Origin: an uncultured Verrucomicrobiota bacterium
GTDB taxonomy: Bacteria; Verrucomicrobiota; Verrucomicrobiia; Opitutales; Opitutaceae
NCBI GenBank assembly: GCA_913058185.1
Contig: CAJXQX010000006.1
Coordinates: forward strand, 1 to 64,000
DNA: 64,000 nt
Direction: 5' to 3'
The position numbers and the translations under genes were made by a program. Positions 43,946 to 53,782 of the stretch are shown here, in pieces; within the stretch, counting starts at the first letter, position 1, and every line of letters begins with the position of its first letter. Below the pieces are notes generated by a model, which ran no database searches, was not told where the DNA came from, and saw only the letters and a program-made list of their open reading frames with translations.

Positions 43946-46021
43946 CTACCAGGGTGACTCGCCATCACGTGCGACGCTCACAATGGGAGCCATGCCGGAC
44001 GATTTGTCTTCGATCCGAATATTCACCGTTGCTCCGAGTGAAGAACCGCCAATGAGCCAAGTCCCCTCGCTTTCTTCCCAACTCATCGGTTTTTCTACTC
44101 CCGATTTCGGAAAAGCACGGGCAACCGAAACTATCCGGTGGCGAAAAGCCGCTTCCGAGGCTACAGACGCATACGGATAGACGCCCATATCGACCGGTAA
44201 ATCCAATTCCCCGGAGCCGACCGTGAGCGGACCGACACCACCGCATACCGCTTGTAAATTCGCCTGTGGTCGTTGGATCAAAAACCCGTCATCTTCCGCC
44301 ATCACGCTGCCATTCCCGTCGCGGTTGTGGGCTTGGAATCGCACCTCCACCGGCAGGGGTTTCTCAAGATCGATCGCATCAAATACCACCAGAAAATCTG
44401 GTTTCACATACACCACTGTGCGAGCCACTCGCGAAACGGGATGCCCCGCCAAACGATAAGCCTCCGTCGCATCACTCGTCGTCGTCATCCAATTGAGGCC
44501 TACTTGATGCGCGACGATACGGGCGTGGGCCAAGGAGCTGTTGGTGCCCTCTTCTCCGTGGTGGTAAATGTGCCCGCGACCATCGATCAATACCGAGGTG
44601 TGCGCTTCGGTTTGACGCAGTAACCAGCGGGGATGCTTCGGATCGTAAGACGCCTTGATCGGGTCGTTCAGGAGCCGTTCGCCGTAGGCCGAGAAGAGCA
44701 GGCTGTTCCGATCCGCGTGCTCGTGGTTACACGGCTCACCACTACGCAAACAGAGCACAGCGTCTTGATCGGCCCAACCGGATCGTGAAACCACGAGGCC
44801 CGGAGCGAGGGTATAGTCATGGTTGATGTCCGCCGCGAAATCCGTCGGCACCGTCGGATCGAACCAAATCGCTGCCCAACAAAGGGTGGGTTCGGTCGTC
44901 ACCATTCCGGGTCGCGTCAGAAGGTGTTGGGCGGTCGAATCCCGGAACTCACGTCCAATCCAGGCCAGCGCGATCACGGAACCGGAATTGCTACAGTCGC
45001 CGATACTCAGCGTGTCGCGCGGCGTCTCGTGCGTTGGCATGGTCGAGCGCAGGAAGTAACGCGCCATGGCGGGGAAATCGGCGATCCCACGTTCATCGAT
45101 ACCGTGAAAACGTCGCAGCAACTCCAGGGACAAACAGAAGTAGTTGTAAGTGAATCCCCAATACGCCGAACCTTCGTCAAATGACCCATCGACCGGCTGC
45201 TTAGCGATGAACTCACGTAGGCTTCGCTGCCCCAGTTCCCGCCACTTGGTGGTATCCGGATGATCCGGCAACATACTCGAAGCGATCATCAGCCCGGACG
45301 TCGCGATGATTTGCAGATTGGTATTCGCCAGCACTTTGGGCCATTGGCTGACGTCGTTCACGGTCAGTCCGGTGCATTCGAGGTCCATCGACCAGCGGGG
45401 CATCGGGCTCGCGCCGAGCTCGCCATGCACCGCGCGATAACTCGCCGGTCCTACCTCATCGCCCAGTCGCTGCATCACCCCGGCTCTTAACACCGGATCG
45501 ATATCCGCCCCGAGCCAATCCAGTGCGCACGACAACAGCACCCCGACCATCGGCCCACGCATCACGCCCACGGTAAGCACCCCATCTTCCAGGATCCAAT
45601 CCCACCGATTAAATTTCAGGGCCGTGGCAACCGCGAGTTCGGCGGTGGCCCGCTGATCCTCGCTCGGTTCCATCACGTGCACAAAAGCCGACCGGAACGC
45701 GATGTTGGCGACCGTCGCGAGATCACGCACCCGGTTCTTCAAATCAACCTCGGTGGTCAGAAAACGACGATCAGCCGCGAGGTCGGCATCGTGGCAACTC
45801 GCCCAATAGGCCGCAAACGCCGGATGTTTGAGACTCGCTCTAATCCGCGGCAACTCCGCCCGGTCAAAAAACACTCCCCGCGGGATCGCCTTTCCTTCAG
45901 TCGGCGACGCGGCGGCCCGGGCCGACGGGTTTAGCATCGTGAGCGCGCTGAGTGAAGCCCCGGCTTGCAGAAAACGGCGGCGAGAAAGATTCGAAGACGG
46001 GATAGTTTTTTCGGTATTCAT
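43946..46021 (-). CDS. Heparinase II/III-family polysaccharide lyase, Tat-exported
   Basis: 691 residues. Twin-arginine signal (SRRRFLQAGASLSALTMLN), an alpha/alpha-toroid domain (KFNRWDWILEDGV, GSFDEGSAYWGFTYNYF), then a beta-sandwich heparinase II/III-like domain with GEPCNHEHADRNSLLFSAYGERLL carrying the conserved His and Asp, and HTSVLIDGRGHIYHH. Such lyases cleave uronate-containing polysaccharides by beta-elimination, giving unsaturated sugars that KduD and KdgK products can use. The exact polymer is not known. It is 115 bp from an AraC regulator on the same strand. Confidence 0.82.
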   Translation of the reverse strand: MNTEKTIPSSNLSRRRFLQAGASLSALTMLNPSARAAASPTEGKAIPRGVFFDRAELPRIRASLKHPAFAAYWASCHDADLAADRRFLTTEVDLKNRVRDLATVANIAFRSAFVHVMEPSEDQRATAELAVATALKFNRWDWILEDGVLTVGVMRGPMVGVLLSCALDWLGADIDPVLRAGVMQRLGDEVGPASYRAVHGELGASPMPRWSMDLECTGLTVNDVSQWPKVLANTNLQIIATSGLMIASSMLPDHPDTTKWRELGQRSLREFIAKQPVDGSFDEGSAYWGFTYNYFCLSLELLRRFHGIDERGIADFPAMARYFLRSTMPTHETPRDTLSIGDCSNSGSVIALAWIGREFRDSTAQHLLTRPGMVTTEPTLCWAAIWFDPTVPTDFAADINHDYTLAPGLVVSRSGWADQDAVLCLRSGEPCNHEHADRNSLLFSAYGERLLNDPIKASYDPKHPRWLLRQTEAHTSVLIDGRGHIYHHGEEGTNSSLAHARIVAHQVGLNWMTTTSDATEAYRLAGHPVSRVARTVVYVKPDFLVVFDAIDLEKPLPVEVRFQAHNRDGNGSVMAEDDGFLIQRPQANLQAVCGGVGPLTVGSGELDLPVDMGVYPYASVASEAAFRHRIVSVARAFPKSGVEKPMSWEESEGTWLIGGSSLGATVNIRIEDKSSGMAPIVSVARDGESPW

Positions 46022-46136
46022 GGGGTATCGCAGATGCGGTAAATCGGAACCACTTACCGATAGACCTCTCGATCCTCAGGTAAAGCGCGAGACATCTAAT
46101 TCCGGTCAAAAGATCACTCCTATCCGAAATGAAATT

Positions 46137-47015
46137 TCACCCACCATCCGACTCGCCTCGCGCGGCCCGATACTGCGTCGGACTAAGCCGGGTATAGCGG
46201 CGAAAAACCGTCGCGAAGTATTGTGACGAACAGAAGCCCAGCTCGAAAGCGATTTCGGTCACGCTCCGCGTCGAATTGGCCAATCCATGCTCCGCCCGTT
46301 CGATGCGATACCGCTGCAGATACTCGGCGGGGGGGATCCCTACTTCGTTTTTGAACCGCGCCTTGAATCGTGGCAGCGACAAGCCCGCCACCAGCGCGGC
46401 CTCCCGCAGCATCGTCGGTTCCCCCAACCGTTGTCGAAGGTAAGCTTCAGCCCGACGGATGGGAACGCTCCACTGGGTATGTTCATCGCGTTCCGCCCCC
46501 TCGCAGACTCCGAGCAGGAATTGGATCAAGGTCGTTTGCATCCGCAAACGAGTCATCGCGACATCGGCTCTATCTAGATCGTCGTGCCACTCAAAAATCT
46601 GATCGAGTTGTTTCTTAAATTCCACCTGCCCACCGAACTTGCGGCGGGGCAAATTTCGCAGAGCCGCGACTAGGGCATTGGCCGAAGGCGATTGGCACCC
46701 GAGAAAACTCCGGCCGAGTTTTGGCAGCTGGAGAATTAACCAGAAAAGCGTGCCCTTTTCCTGGGGCGACTCCCCCGAACCGTGCATCTCCCCGGGGAAC
46801 GTCACAAACACGTCACCCCCGCCAAGCCAATAGTCCTGCCCATTGACGACGTAACGTTGCCGCCCGCGTTCGAGATAACAGATCTCCATACTGCCAACGT
46901 GAGCATGGGGTTCGAGGATTTCCTCGGCCTGAGCATGATCGTAACGGCCCAGCATCACCACCTCCGGTAACCCCAACTGTTCGAGTGAAATGCACGTCCG
47001 TTTCGGCTTACTCAT
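46137..47015 (-). CDS. AraC-family transcriptional regulator
   Basis: 292 residues from ATG 47015 (MSKPKRTC); the track adds 27 upstream residues. A cupin sensor (ILEPHAHVGSMEICYLERG, GGDVFVTFPGEMHGS) is followed by the AraC HTH pair (TMLREAALVAGLSLPRFKARFKNEVG; VTEIAFELGFCSSQYFATVFRRYTRLSP). It lies upstream of the lyase gene in the same direction and divergent from the desaturase, so control of the lyase is the obvious guess. Confidence 0.87.
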   Translation of the reverse strand: MSKPKRTCISLEQLGLPEVVMLGRYDHAQAEEILEPHAHVGSMEICYLERGRQRYVVNGQDYWLGGGDVFVTFPGEMHGSGESPQEKGTLFWLILQLPKLGRSFLGCQSPSANALVAALRNLPRRKFGGQVEFKKQLDQIFEWHDDLDRADVAMTRLRMQTTLIQFLLGVCEGAERDEHTQWSVPIRRAEAYLRQRLGEPTMLREAALVAGLSLPRFKARFKNEVGIPPAEYLQRYRIERAEHGLANSTRSVTEIAFELGFCSSQYFATVFRRYTRLSPTQYRAARGESDGG

Positions 47016-47082
47016 GATGTTTGTAATCATATCACTGTATGAATGCGAAAGCACACATTCAAATCTCGTGGTATTTTGAGTT

Positions 47083-48174
47083 ATGACTCGGGCCAATCAT
47101 GCTGACGGCGAACGCCTCCAAAAATTCACCGTCACCCAAGATCCCACCCAACGGCGGCCTAAACCAGTCGCGTGGTATCGCACCAAAATCGATCCCTTCA
47201 CGCTCAAGTCTCTTCACCAGCGCAGCAATCTTCGCGGTGCACTTCAGACGTTCGGGTATCTCGGAGTGATTGCCACGACCGCGACTCTTGCCACCTACTC
47301 CGCCTACCATTGGTCAGTTGGATTCACTCTTTTGCTCACATTTCTGCATGGCACCGTGTTCGCGTTTCAAATCAACGCAGTCCATGAATTGGGTCACGGC
47401 ACTGCTTTTCGCACCCGGCGACTCAATGACATATTTGCCGCCCTTTTCGCATTTCTCGGGTGGATCAACCACTTCAAATTCGATGCCAGTCATACCCAAC
47501 ATCATCGATTCACATTGCATCCGCCGGATGACTTGGAGGTCAGGTTACCCATTCGAATCGTGGTCAAAGACTGGCTCCTGGCGGGCTTCATCGATTTCTG
47601 CCTGATCTGGTTCAAGCTCAGAGACGTCGTGCAAGAAGCTCGCGGAATCTACCGCGGAGAATGGGAGCAATCGTTGTTTCCCCCAACCGATGCGAGCGCC
47701 CGCCGTCCCCCTACCCGCTGGGGACGTTTTGTTCTGGGAGGCCATGTGGCGATCGTCGCTATCTGCGGACTCAACGGTTGGTGGATGATCCCCATCGTGC
47801 TTACCTTGGCCCCCTTTTACGGCGCGTGGCTTTTCTTTCTTTGCAACAACACCCAGCACATTGGACTCTAGGATCACACCGCTGACTCTCGACTCTGCAG
47901 CCGCACCTTTACCACCAATCCGGTCATCCAATTTCTCTACTGGCACATGAACTTCCACATCGAACATCACATGTATGCGGCGGTTCCCTGTTACCGATTG
48001 GGCCGACTTCATCAGGTGATAGAATCTGACTTGCCCAAATGCCCGCATGGACTGCTCGAAACGTGGCGAGAAATCGCAGCTATTCATAAGATGCAAGAAG
48101 ACGATCCCGCTCATCAACATCAGCCCAAACTCCCCCAGCCATCAGTGGGTCATCACAAGCATAGACCCGACTAA
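47083..48174 (+). pseudogene. Fatty acid desaturase with a single internal TAG stop
   Basis: 363 codons in one frame, interrupted only by TAG at 47869-47871 (HIGL-stop-DHTADSRLCSRT), where related proteins have Gln. Membrane helices and the three desaturase His boxes are visible: HELGHG, HTQHH and, after the stop, HIEHH with WHMNFHIEHHMYAAVPCY. The third box is essential for the di-iron site, so the truncated 262-residue product should be inactive. Everything else is conserved, so the loss is recent or the stop is read through. Ends 84 bp before the UroD-like gene. Confidence 0.85.
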
Positions 48175-48258
48175 CCGCTCTTTACGCAGCAATGAAATTC
48201 CAGTCGTTTCCTGCTGTTACTTCGCCCCCGGGTGATCCTAACTCGGTGGCTATACCTC

Positions 48259-49347
48259 ATGATAAAAATCCAAGCAAGTGCCAGTAAGGGATGGTTGCAC
48301 CAAGAAGCCGGATTCAAATTCGAGAAGAAATACTATTTCGATCCGGAATTTCGGTGGGATCAAGACCACGCCATCGATCAGTATTTGGCGGAGCGGTTCC
48401 CCCACTACCCCATCTACAACATGGAGTCGAATCTCGGGCAGATCGAACACACGTTAGAAAAGCAGATCATCGTGGGCGGCATTCAACCCAACTTGATCAT
48501 CGGATTGGCGGCGGGAGCCGACTTCTTCTGCGACCCCGACAAGGACTCCGACATTTCTATCCGCCCGCTGGAGTCGTTGCTCCACCACCCCGAAAAACTG
48601 CCTTCGGTTGAGTCGTTCCTCGAGTCTTCGCTCATCAAAGGCTTCGACGCTCAAATCGCTGAACTCAAGGAGACGAAACCCGACTACCGCATCATTCCAC
48701 CCTACTTCTGGGACACCTCCGGACGCGCCACCATTCACGGATTCATCACCACTTCGATGAAGCTCTTTGGCGAAGACATCTTCCTCCTCATGATCGACGA
48801 CCCCGATCTCGTGCGTGAGATTCATGGCTGGATCACCGATGTCTACCGGGCCTTGATCGACCACTATTCCAAACTCGCCGACCTCCCCGCCACCGCGGTC
48901 CACGTGGGCGAATGCACCGGCACCCTACTCAGTCCCGATCAATATCACGATTTTATCGTGCCTTTTGCCAATCGTATGGGGAACGAGATCGGCGGCCTGC
49001 GCTGGCACTCCTGCGGGGATTCCAACCATCTCCTAGAACCGTTGTCCGAGGTGGAAACCCTCAAGATCCTGGATACTGGATCCAAGACCAGCGTGGCCAA
49101 TATTCGTGAAGAATTCGGCAATACGATCGAAGTCAATGTGGCGCCGCCGGTGGATGTCCTTCTGGAACGATCTGATCCGCAAGATATCGAACGGTGGCTC
49201 GATGAAACCCTCGACGGCAACGACGGCGGACCACTAAAAATCGTGCACCACCTCGAGCCCGGTTACTCCCTAGATGCCAATCTGCGCATGCACGATCAAC
49301 TGGACGCCAAGGGTCTCCTGCCCAAAGCGCGTCGCGCTAAAATCTGA
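48259..49347 (+). CDS. Uroporphyrinogen decarboxylase-like (UroD/MtaA superfamily) protein
   Basis: 362 residues from ATG 48259 (MIKIQASASK). The UroD fold is suggested by LIIGLAAGADF, SGRATIHGFITTSMKLFGEDIFLLMIDDPDLVREIH, HVGECTGTLLSPDQYHDFIVPF, GLRWHSCGDSNHLLEPL and KILDTGSKTSVANIREEFG. The superfamily contains heme-pathway decarboxylases and corrinoid methyltransferases; the last segments fit the methyltransferase-like group better than HemE. No corrinoid partner is near. Intact among decayed neighbours. Confidence 0.72.
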   Translation: MIKIQASASKGWLHQEAGFKFEKKYYFDPEFRWDQDHAIDQYLAERFPHYPIYNMESNLGQIEHTLEKQIIVGGIQPNLIIGLAAGADFFCDPDKDSDISIRPLESLLHHPEKLPSVESFLESSLIKGFDAQIAELKETKPDYRIIPPYFWDTSGRATIHGFITTSMKLFGEDIFLLMIDDPDLVREIHGWITDVYRALIDHYSKLADLPATAVHVGECTGTLLSPDQYHDFIVPFANRMGNEIGGLRWHSCGDSNHLLEPLSEVETLKILDTGSKTSVANIREEFGNTIEVNVAPPVDVLLERSDPQDIERWLDETLDGNDGGPLKIVHHLEPGYSLDANLRMHDQLDAKGLLPKARRAKI

Positions 49348-49405
49348 ATCGAACCGCAGAGCAGCGGTTCAACAGACTCTATTAGCTGAGAGGTAGGTGA
49401 ATTTC

Positions 49406-49429
49406 TAACCACAGATTTCACCGATATAA
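49406..49429. repeat. Dispersed CCACAGAT repeat, short copy
   Basis: TAACCACAGATTTCACCGATATAA, nearly the same as the left arm of the element at 60384-60462. No right arm follows here, so this is a partial copy. Confidence 0.65.
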
Positions 49430-49480
49430 CCCAATTTATCAGCACGATCCGGTCACCAGCGGAGGATCGAAGGAGCGATC

Positions 49481-49650
49481 ATGCAGCATGGCGTATCCTT
49501 GAATGCCAACCTCGTGCTCTTTGGTATCATCCTTTTCACCTGTGCCTACAAATTCTCCGCTGGACCCGTGATGTGGATGCTGTTTACGAGCTCTTCCCCT
49601 CCAAAGTCCGCGCCCTCGCTATCACCGGATTTGTCTGGGCCGCAGATCTA
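49481..49650 (+). pseudogene. MFS sugar transporter tail, frameshifted remnant
   Basis: From about 49502 the frame reads NLVLFGIILFTCAYKFSAGPVMWMLFT; a frame change at about 49586 gives ELFPSKVRALAITGFVW. Together they form the sugar-porter motif GPVMWMLFTELFPSKVRALAI near a helix-10/11 boundary. Nothing before or after matches. The fragment stops against the 3' end of the kinase gene on the other strand and marks one edge of the accessory block. Confidence 0.6.
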
Positions 49651-49651
49651 C

Positions 49652-50830
49652 TTAAGATTCCAGCACGCGGACCCGACGGTCTTTGCGCGGAAATTCCAGC
49701 GTCACGACCGTGCCAACCTCGGGTTTACTCTCCACCCCGACCTGCCCGCCGTGCTCCCGCATGATACGTTGCACGATCATGAGACCAAGGCCACTTCCAC
49801 CCGGTTTGGTCGTGTGGTAAGGTTCGAACAGACGCAAAAGATCCTCCTGTTTGATGCCGGTTCCCGTATCGCCAAACATCAAGAAAATCGAATCATCACC
49901 GGCGCGCGTTTTAAGATGCAATTGACCTCCCGGTTCCATCGCTTCCATGGCGTTTTTAAGGACATTAAAAAACACCTGCTTGAGTTGATTGCGATCGGCC
50001 ATGATCACCGGCAAATCTGGCGTGGCCTCCACGTCGACCGTGATTTCCCGATTCTCAAGTTCGCCTTGTTGAAACCGCAGAACTTCGTCCACCACATCCA
50101 ATAGATGGATCTCCGAAAAATCAGGGGCCTTCGGTTTAATCGCTTCGAGGAAATTATTGATGATGCCGTCAAGTCGACTGACTTCGACCTGACACACTCG
50201 AATCGAATCGGTGAGTCCTTCCACGTCCTTCGCCGCAGCCTGCAGCTTCTTGAGTTTCCGTTCGATCAACTGCAGATGAATATTAAGCGAATTGAGCGGA
50301 TTCCCCAGTTCATGAGCCACCCCGGCGGCTAACAATAAAATGGATGATGTGCGCTCGTTTTCGATGCGTTCTTCGGTGGTGGCTTTATCCCGGGAAACAT
50401 CCGTGAGGATTACGGCATAACGCCGGCTATCGCCTCCATGATCATCACTTTTAAATGGGACCATGTAGAGTCGCACGGTCCGCGGTTCCGGATAAGTGAG
50501 CTCAAACTCTCGAGCTACCACCGGTAACGCTCCATCCCCTAAACTCCCCTCCAACGACGGTCTCAACCCTGGAACCAAGCGCCAAAGGGTTTGGCCGGAT
50601 AACTCGTCCTGATTGAGTCCAATCAACCGATGGGCGGAATGATTCGCGTATTCGATCTCCCCGTCAGGGCTGATCACCAATACGCCCTCCTGCAAGGTGT
50701 TGAAAATATCCTCAAACAATCCCCGCTCGCGCGCCAGTCGTTGCACGAGGTTGGTAAGATTGACCGAATCCAGCGTGTCGAGACGACCCAACACGCGATC
50801 AAGTGAACTGTGGTGTTTTTTAGGAGGCAT
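49652..50830 (-). CDS. NtrB-like PAS sensor histidine kinase
   Basis: 392 residues from ATG 50830. N-terminal coiled region, PAS domain (FEDIFNTLQEGVLVISPDGEIEYANHSAHRLIG), HisKA with GVAHELGNPLNSLNIHL, and an HATPase domain with NVLKNAMEAM, FGDTGTGI and GSGLGLMIVQRI. No transmembrane segment, so a soluble kinase. Its start overlaps the end of the acyltransferase frame by 11 bp. The natural partner, an NtrC-type regulator on the same strand, is 9 kb downstream. Confidence 0.92.
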   Translation of the reverse strand: MPPKKHHSSLDRVLGRLDTLDSVNLTNLVQRLARERGLFEDIFNTLQEGVLVISPDGEIEYANHSAHRLIGLNQDELSGQTLWRLVPGLRPSLEGSLGDGALPVVAREFELTYPEPRTVRLYMVPFKSDDHGGDSRRYAVILTDVSRDKATTEERIENERTSSILLLAAGVAHELGNPLNSLNIHLQLIERKLKKLQAAAKDVEGLTDSIRVCQVEVSRLDGIINNFLEAIKPKAPDFSEIHLLDVVDEVLRFQQGELENREITVDVEATPDLPVIMADRNQLKQVFFNVLKNAMEAMEPGGQLHLKTRAGDDSIFLMFGDTGTGIKQEDLLRLFEPYHTTKPGGSGLGLMIVQRIMREHGGQVGVESKPEVGTVVTLEFPRKDRRVRVLES

Positions 50831-51939
50831 CGCGGGAACTTCGATCTGACTTACCAAACAAAGATGGAAACACCCTTCGAGAGAAGCGCGGTAACTCCAG
50901 CAGATTTTCGAGGAACCAGGCCGCTGGAAAAGTAAAAACGCAGATTAAAACAAGCACTAACCCATACATTAACAACGCCGATGCTCCCGCCGGCAGCAGT
51001 GTAACCACTATGATTTCCGCTGGAATGATCATGGCATAGTGCACGATATACGAGCCGTAGCTGTGGCGACCAATCCACGCAATCACGCCTCCTCCAAGCA
51101 ATGCTGGAGCCACATTTAGGGCCATCAGCACGAGTATCATCATCACGCTTCCCACCATCAGACTGCGTTCCAAGTTCTCGCCCAGCCCAAAACTCCGGCC
51201 AATCAAAAGCCCCCACGACCAATGTCATCACTAAGAGGCTGATCCGGGTAGATATCGACCCTGAGACTCCAGACCGGTGCATGTGCCAGACCACGATACC
51301 ACCGAAAAATGAAGGCAGATTGCGGAAGGAAAAATACCCGCTGGAGGGATCACCTCCCCGCGGAATAAAACTCGTGACCATTCGACTCAGTGGAGTGGTG
51401 AAAAACGCGACCAGGACGATCATTCCGACCCACCAGAAAACGGCGATTTTCAAGCTCTTAACCCACGGATAAATGAGCGCAAAGACTGCGGCAAATGTTG
51501 CCTCCGCCCCGATGGACCATCCACCCGGCACAATGTAATTTTCCCAACCGGGTTGCCACCCATTCAGCAACATCAGGTTTCCGGCCCAAACCTGTAGCGG
51601 CGCCTCCTCTCCCCGTAACCCGAGGCTTCCCTCAATCAGGTATCCATACAGTAGCATCCCGATCCAATAGAGTGGAATCAATCGATAGAGACGGCGCCTG
51701 AAAAATCCTGCCTGAGCTCTCCATCCCGCCTGTCGTTGCCGTCGGAAAGCAGATTCGCATAGGACAAAACCGCTAATGACGAAAAATAAATCTACCCCGA
51801 ACTGGCCGGTGCGGAACAAGGTCATAAACCCTGCCCCGACCGCTGGAACAACGAGTGCACAATGAATCACGAACACGCCGATCAACGCCCATCCCCGCGG
51901 ACAGTCTATCGATTCGAATCGGCCTCCCGGCGGCTTCAT
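50820..51939 (-). pseudogene. Acyltransferase 3 (OafA/YrhL-type) membrane protein with one frameshift
   Basis: ATG 51939 (MKPPGGRFESIDCPRGWALIGVFVIHCALVV) opens an acyltransferase-3 domain: FGVDLFFVISGFVLCESAFRR with catalytic-type His and Arg residues, FFRRRLYRLIPLYWIG, then several helices. Near 51205, beside GGGGG and TTTT runs, the frame switches to SFGLGENLERSLMVGSVMM and continues through GGGVIAWIGRHSYGSYIVHYAM to a stop at 50820. The original frame runs on as nonsense to 50851. A single indel restores the whole protein, so this could be a real lesion or an assembly error. Confidence 0.75.
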
Positions 51940-51956
51940 CTCTGAGATGGGCGCAT

Positions 51957-52712
51957 TCACGACAGGAAGTCCATCTGCCCCGGATCGACGCGACCCGCCA
52001 TAAGTTTGCGCAGGAATGTCGTGCGGTGATACCGGCACCGGCCGATGCTCAAAATCGCCTCCCGGTGTTCGTCCGTGCCGTAACCTTTGTGGTGGGCAAA
52101 TCCGTAACCCGGAAACTCTCGCCCCAGTCGCTCCATTTCCCGATCACGGGAAACTTTCGCCACCACCGACGCCATCGCGATACACAACGAACGCGTATCC
52201 CCGCGAATCACGTTGGTATGCGGGTAGGGGAAATTTTTGAGCTGCAAGCCATCCACCAAAATCTTGGCGGAAACTTGCGGCCTAAAAGCGGCCACTTCGT
52301 CATCACTCGCAAATAAATCGGGCGCTTCCTTTCGCTCGAAAGCATCGGGTGGATAAATCCCCTCCAACGCCCGTCGCATGGCGAGCTTGGTGGCGCCGAG
52401 AATATTGAACTGCTCAATCTCCGCGACGTCGGCCATTCCGATTTCAACGTGAATCTGACGCTCCGCCATCAACGCCTCGAAATCCAACCAAAGCGTGTCG
52501 CGCTCGGTGGCCGTGAGTTGTTTGGAATCGTTGATGCGGCGCGCATTGGTCGCGACCCAATTTCCAGCGAGAAATTCCTTGGTCACGAGCACGGCTCCGG
52601 CCGAGACCGGACCGGCGAGGGCTCCCCGACCTGCCTCGTCGACTCCGATCAAAAACTCCACATCGGTGAGGTGTTTGAGGTCAAACCCCCGGAGTTGGCG
52701 GCGTTTCGGCAT
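51957..52712 (-). CDS. rnhB: Ribonuclease HII
   Basis: 251 residues from ATG 52712. Degrades RNA in RNA-DNA hybrids and removes ribonucleotides. The GVDEAGRGALAGPV motif supplies the first active-site Asp-Glu, RINDSKQL follows, and SAKILVDGLQL and SVVAKVSRDREM supply the rest. The C-terminal region includes GYGFAHHKGYGTDEHREAI. Unusually it is adjacent to an RNase HIII gene in the same direction. Confidence 0.94.
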   Translation of the reverse strand: MPKRRQLRGFDLKHLTDVEFLIGVDEAGRGALAGPVSAGAVLVTKEFLAGNWVATNARRINDSKQLTATERDTLWLDFEALMAERQIHVEIGMADVAEIEQFNILGATKLAMRRALEGIYPPDAFERKEAPDLFASDDEVAAFRPQVSAKILVDGLQLKNFPYPHTNVIRGDTRSLCIAMASVVAKVSRDREMERLGREFPGYGFAHHKGYGTDEHREAILSIGRCRYHRTTFLRKLMAGRVDPGQMDFLS

Positions 52713-52744
52713 CACAAATAATTCAGTCGGGCTTCAGCAGCGTG

Positions 52745-53755
52745 CTATTTCGATTTCCAGCCCGAGTATTCCTTCGGTTCGGGCAGCGGCAACTCATTCA
52801 ATCGTCCCTCGGCTTTAACGACTTCATAGGCCGTGCGGAAGTGTAGTTTCGCAAACTGTCCGAGTGCGACCGCTCCGAGCTTGTTCATGATTTCGACCGC
52901 CTGATCCTTAACCGCTGCGCTCGCGCCTTTCTGTAAGTTTGTCCCGAACTTATCCGACAGGCGCCGCATGATGCGCACGTATTCGGCCCGCGCCACGATC
53001 GATGCCGCCGCGACCACTGGATCGGATTCCGCTTTTGTCCGCATATCCAATTGGAAGTCAGTGACTCCTTTGCGCTTCAACTCGTTTTGTACCAGCGGCG
53101 TCTTGGTAAATTGGTCGAGCAATCCACGTGCGACAGGCTGCGTCTCCAACGCGTTGATCAGAGCGATGCCATGCTGCCAGGCCAGCAGTTTGTTCATGTT
53201 GGCCCGGGGACGAGACATCAACTCGTTGTATTTCTCCATGCCGAAAACCGAGACCTCGGACGTGGTCCCCTTGGTCGACCGGATGATCTGATCCAGTTTC
53301 ATGATCTGCGGATCCGCAATTTTCTTAGAATCCTTCACTCCCGCTGCAACGAGCTTCCGAATCGCAGCGGCATCCGCGATGACCGTCGCCGCGACGACGG
53401 GCCCAAAGAAGTCACCCTTACCGCTTTCATCCAGACCCGCATGCGGCTCATACCACTCTGGGTTGAGCACCTCGTCGTAGCCCAGCTTGATCTCGCCGGT
53501 GATCTCCGGCTCGAGCGTCATTGAGACAAACTCTTCCGTGCCCTTTCCGACGATCAACACCTTGCGGCTCTCGTAACCCGTCACGCTGACGGTGGGTCCT
53601 TTATAACCGAAGCGCGCATACGCCACTTCCCGTTTCTCCCAGCCACGGCCGGCGCACCAATCGTTCAGTTTATCCAACTGGGCGTCATTGAGTTTCACCG
53701 TATAAGTGGCGAGTTTCTTGGGGGCGTCGGGATCTGTGGTTTTTTTCTTGGCCAT
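52745..53755 (-). CDS. rnhC: Ribonuclease HIII
   Basis: 336 residues. A TBP-like N-terminal domain (about residues 10-100) precedes the nuclease: GLDESGKGDFFGPVV with the Asp-Glu-Gly-Lys pattern that distinguishes HIII from HII, GVKDSKKI, FQLDMRTKAESDPVVAAASIVARAEYV. The C-terminus carries the usual Ala/Lys-rich helix region. Its activity overlaps RnhB, 32 bp downstream. Confidence 0.93.
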   Translation of the reverse strand: MAKKKTTDPDAPKKLATYTVKLNDAQLDKLNDWCAGRGWEKREVAYARFGYKGPTVSVTGYESRKVLIVGKGTEEFVSMTLEPEITGEIKLGYDEVLNPEWYEPHAGLDESGKGDFFGPVVAATVIADAAAIRKLVAAGVKDSKKIADPQIMKLDQIIRSTKGTTSEVSVFGMEKYNELMSRPRANMNKLLAWQHGIALINALETQPVARGLLDQFTKTPLVQNELKRKGVTDFQLDMRTKAESDPVVAAASIVARAEYVRIMRRLSDKFGTNLQKGASAAVKDQAVEIMNKLGAVALGQFAKLHFRTAYEVVKAEGRLNELPLPEPKEYSGWKSK

Positions 53756-53782
53756 GCCGGAGCGGAGAGAGAGGCGAATTTA

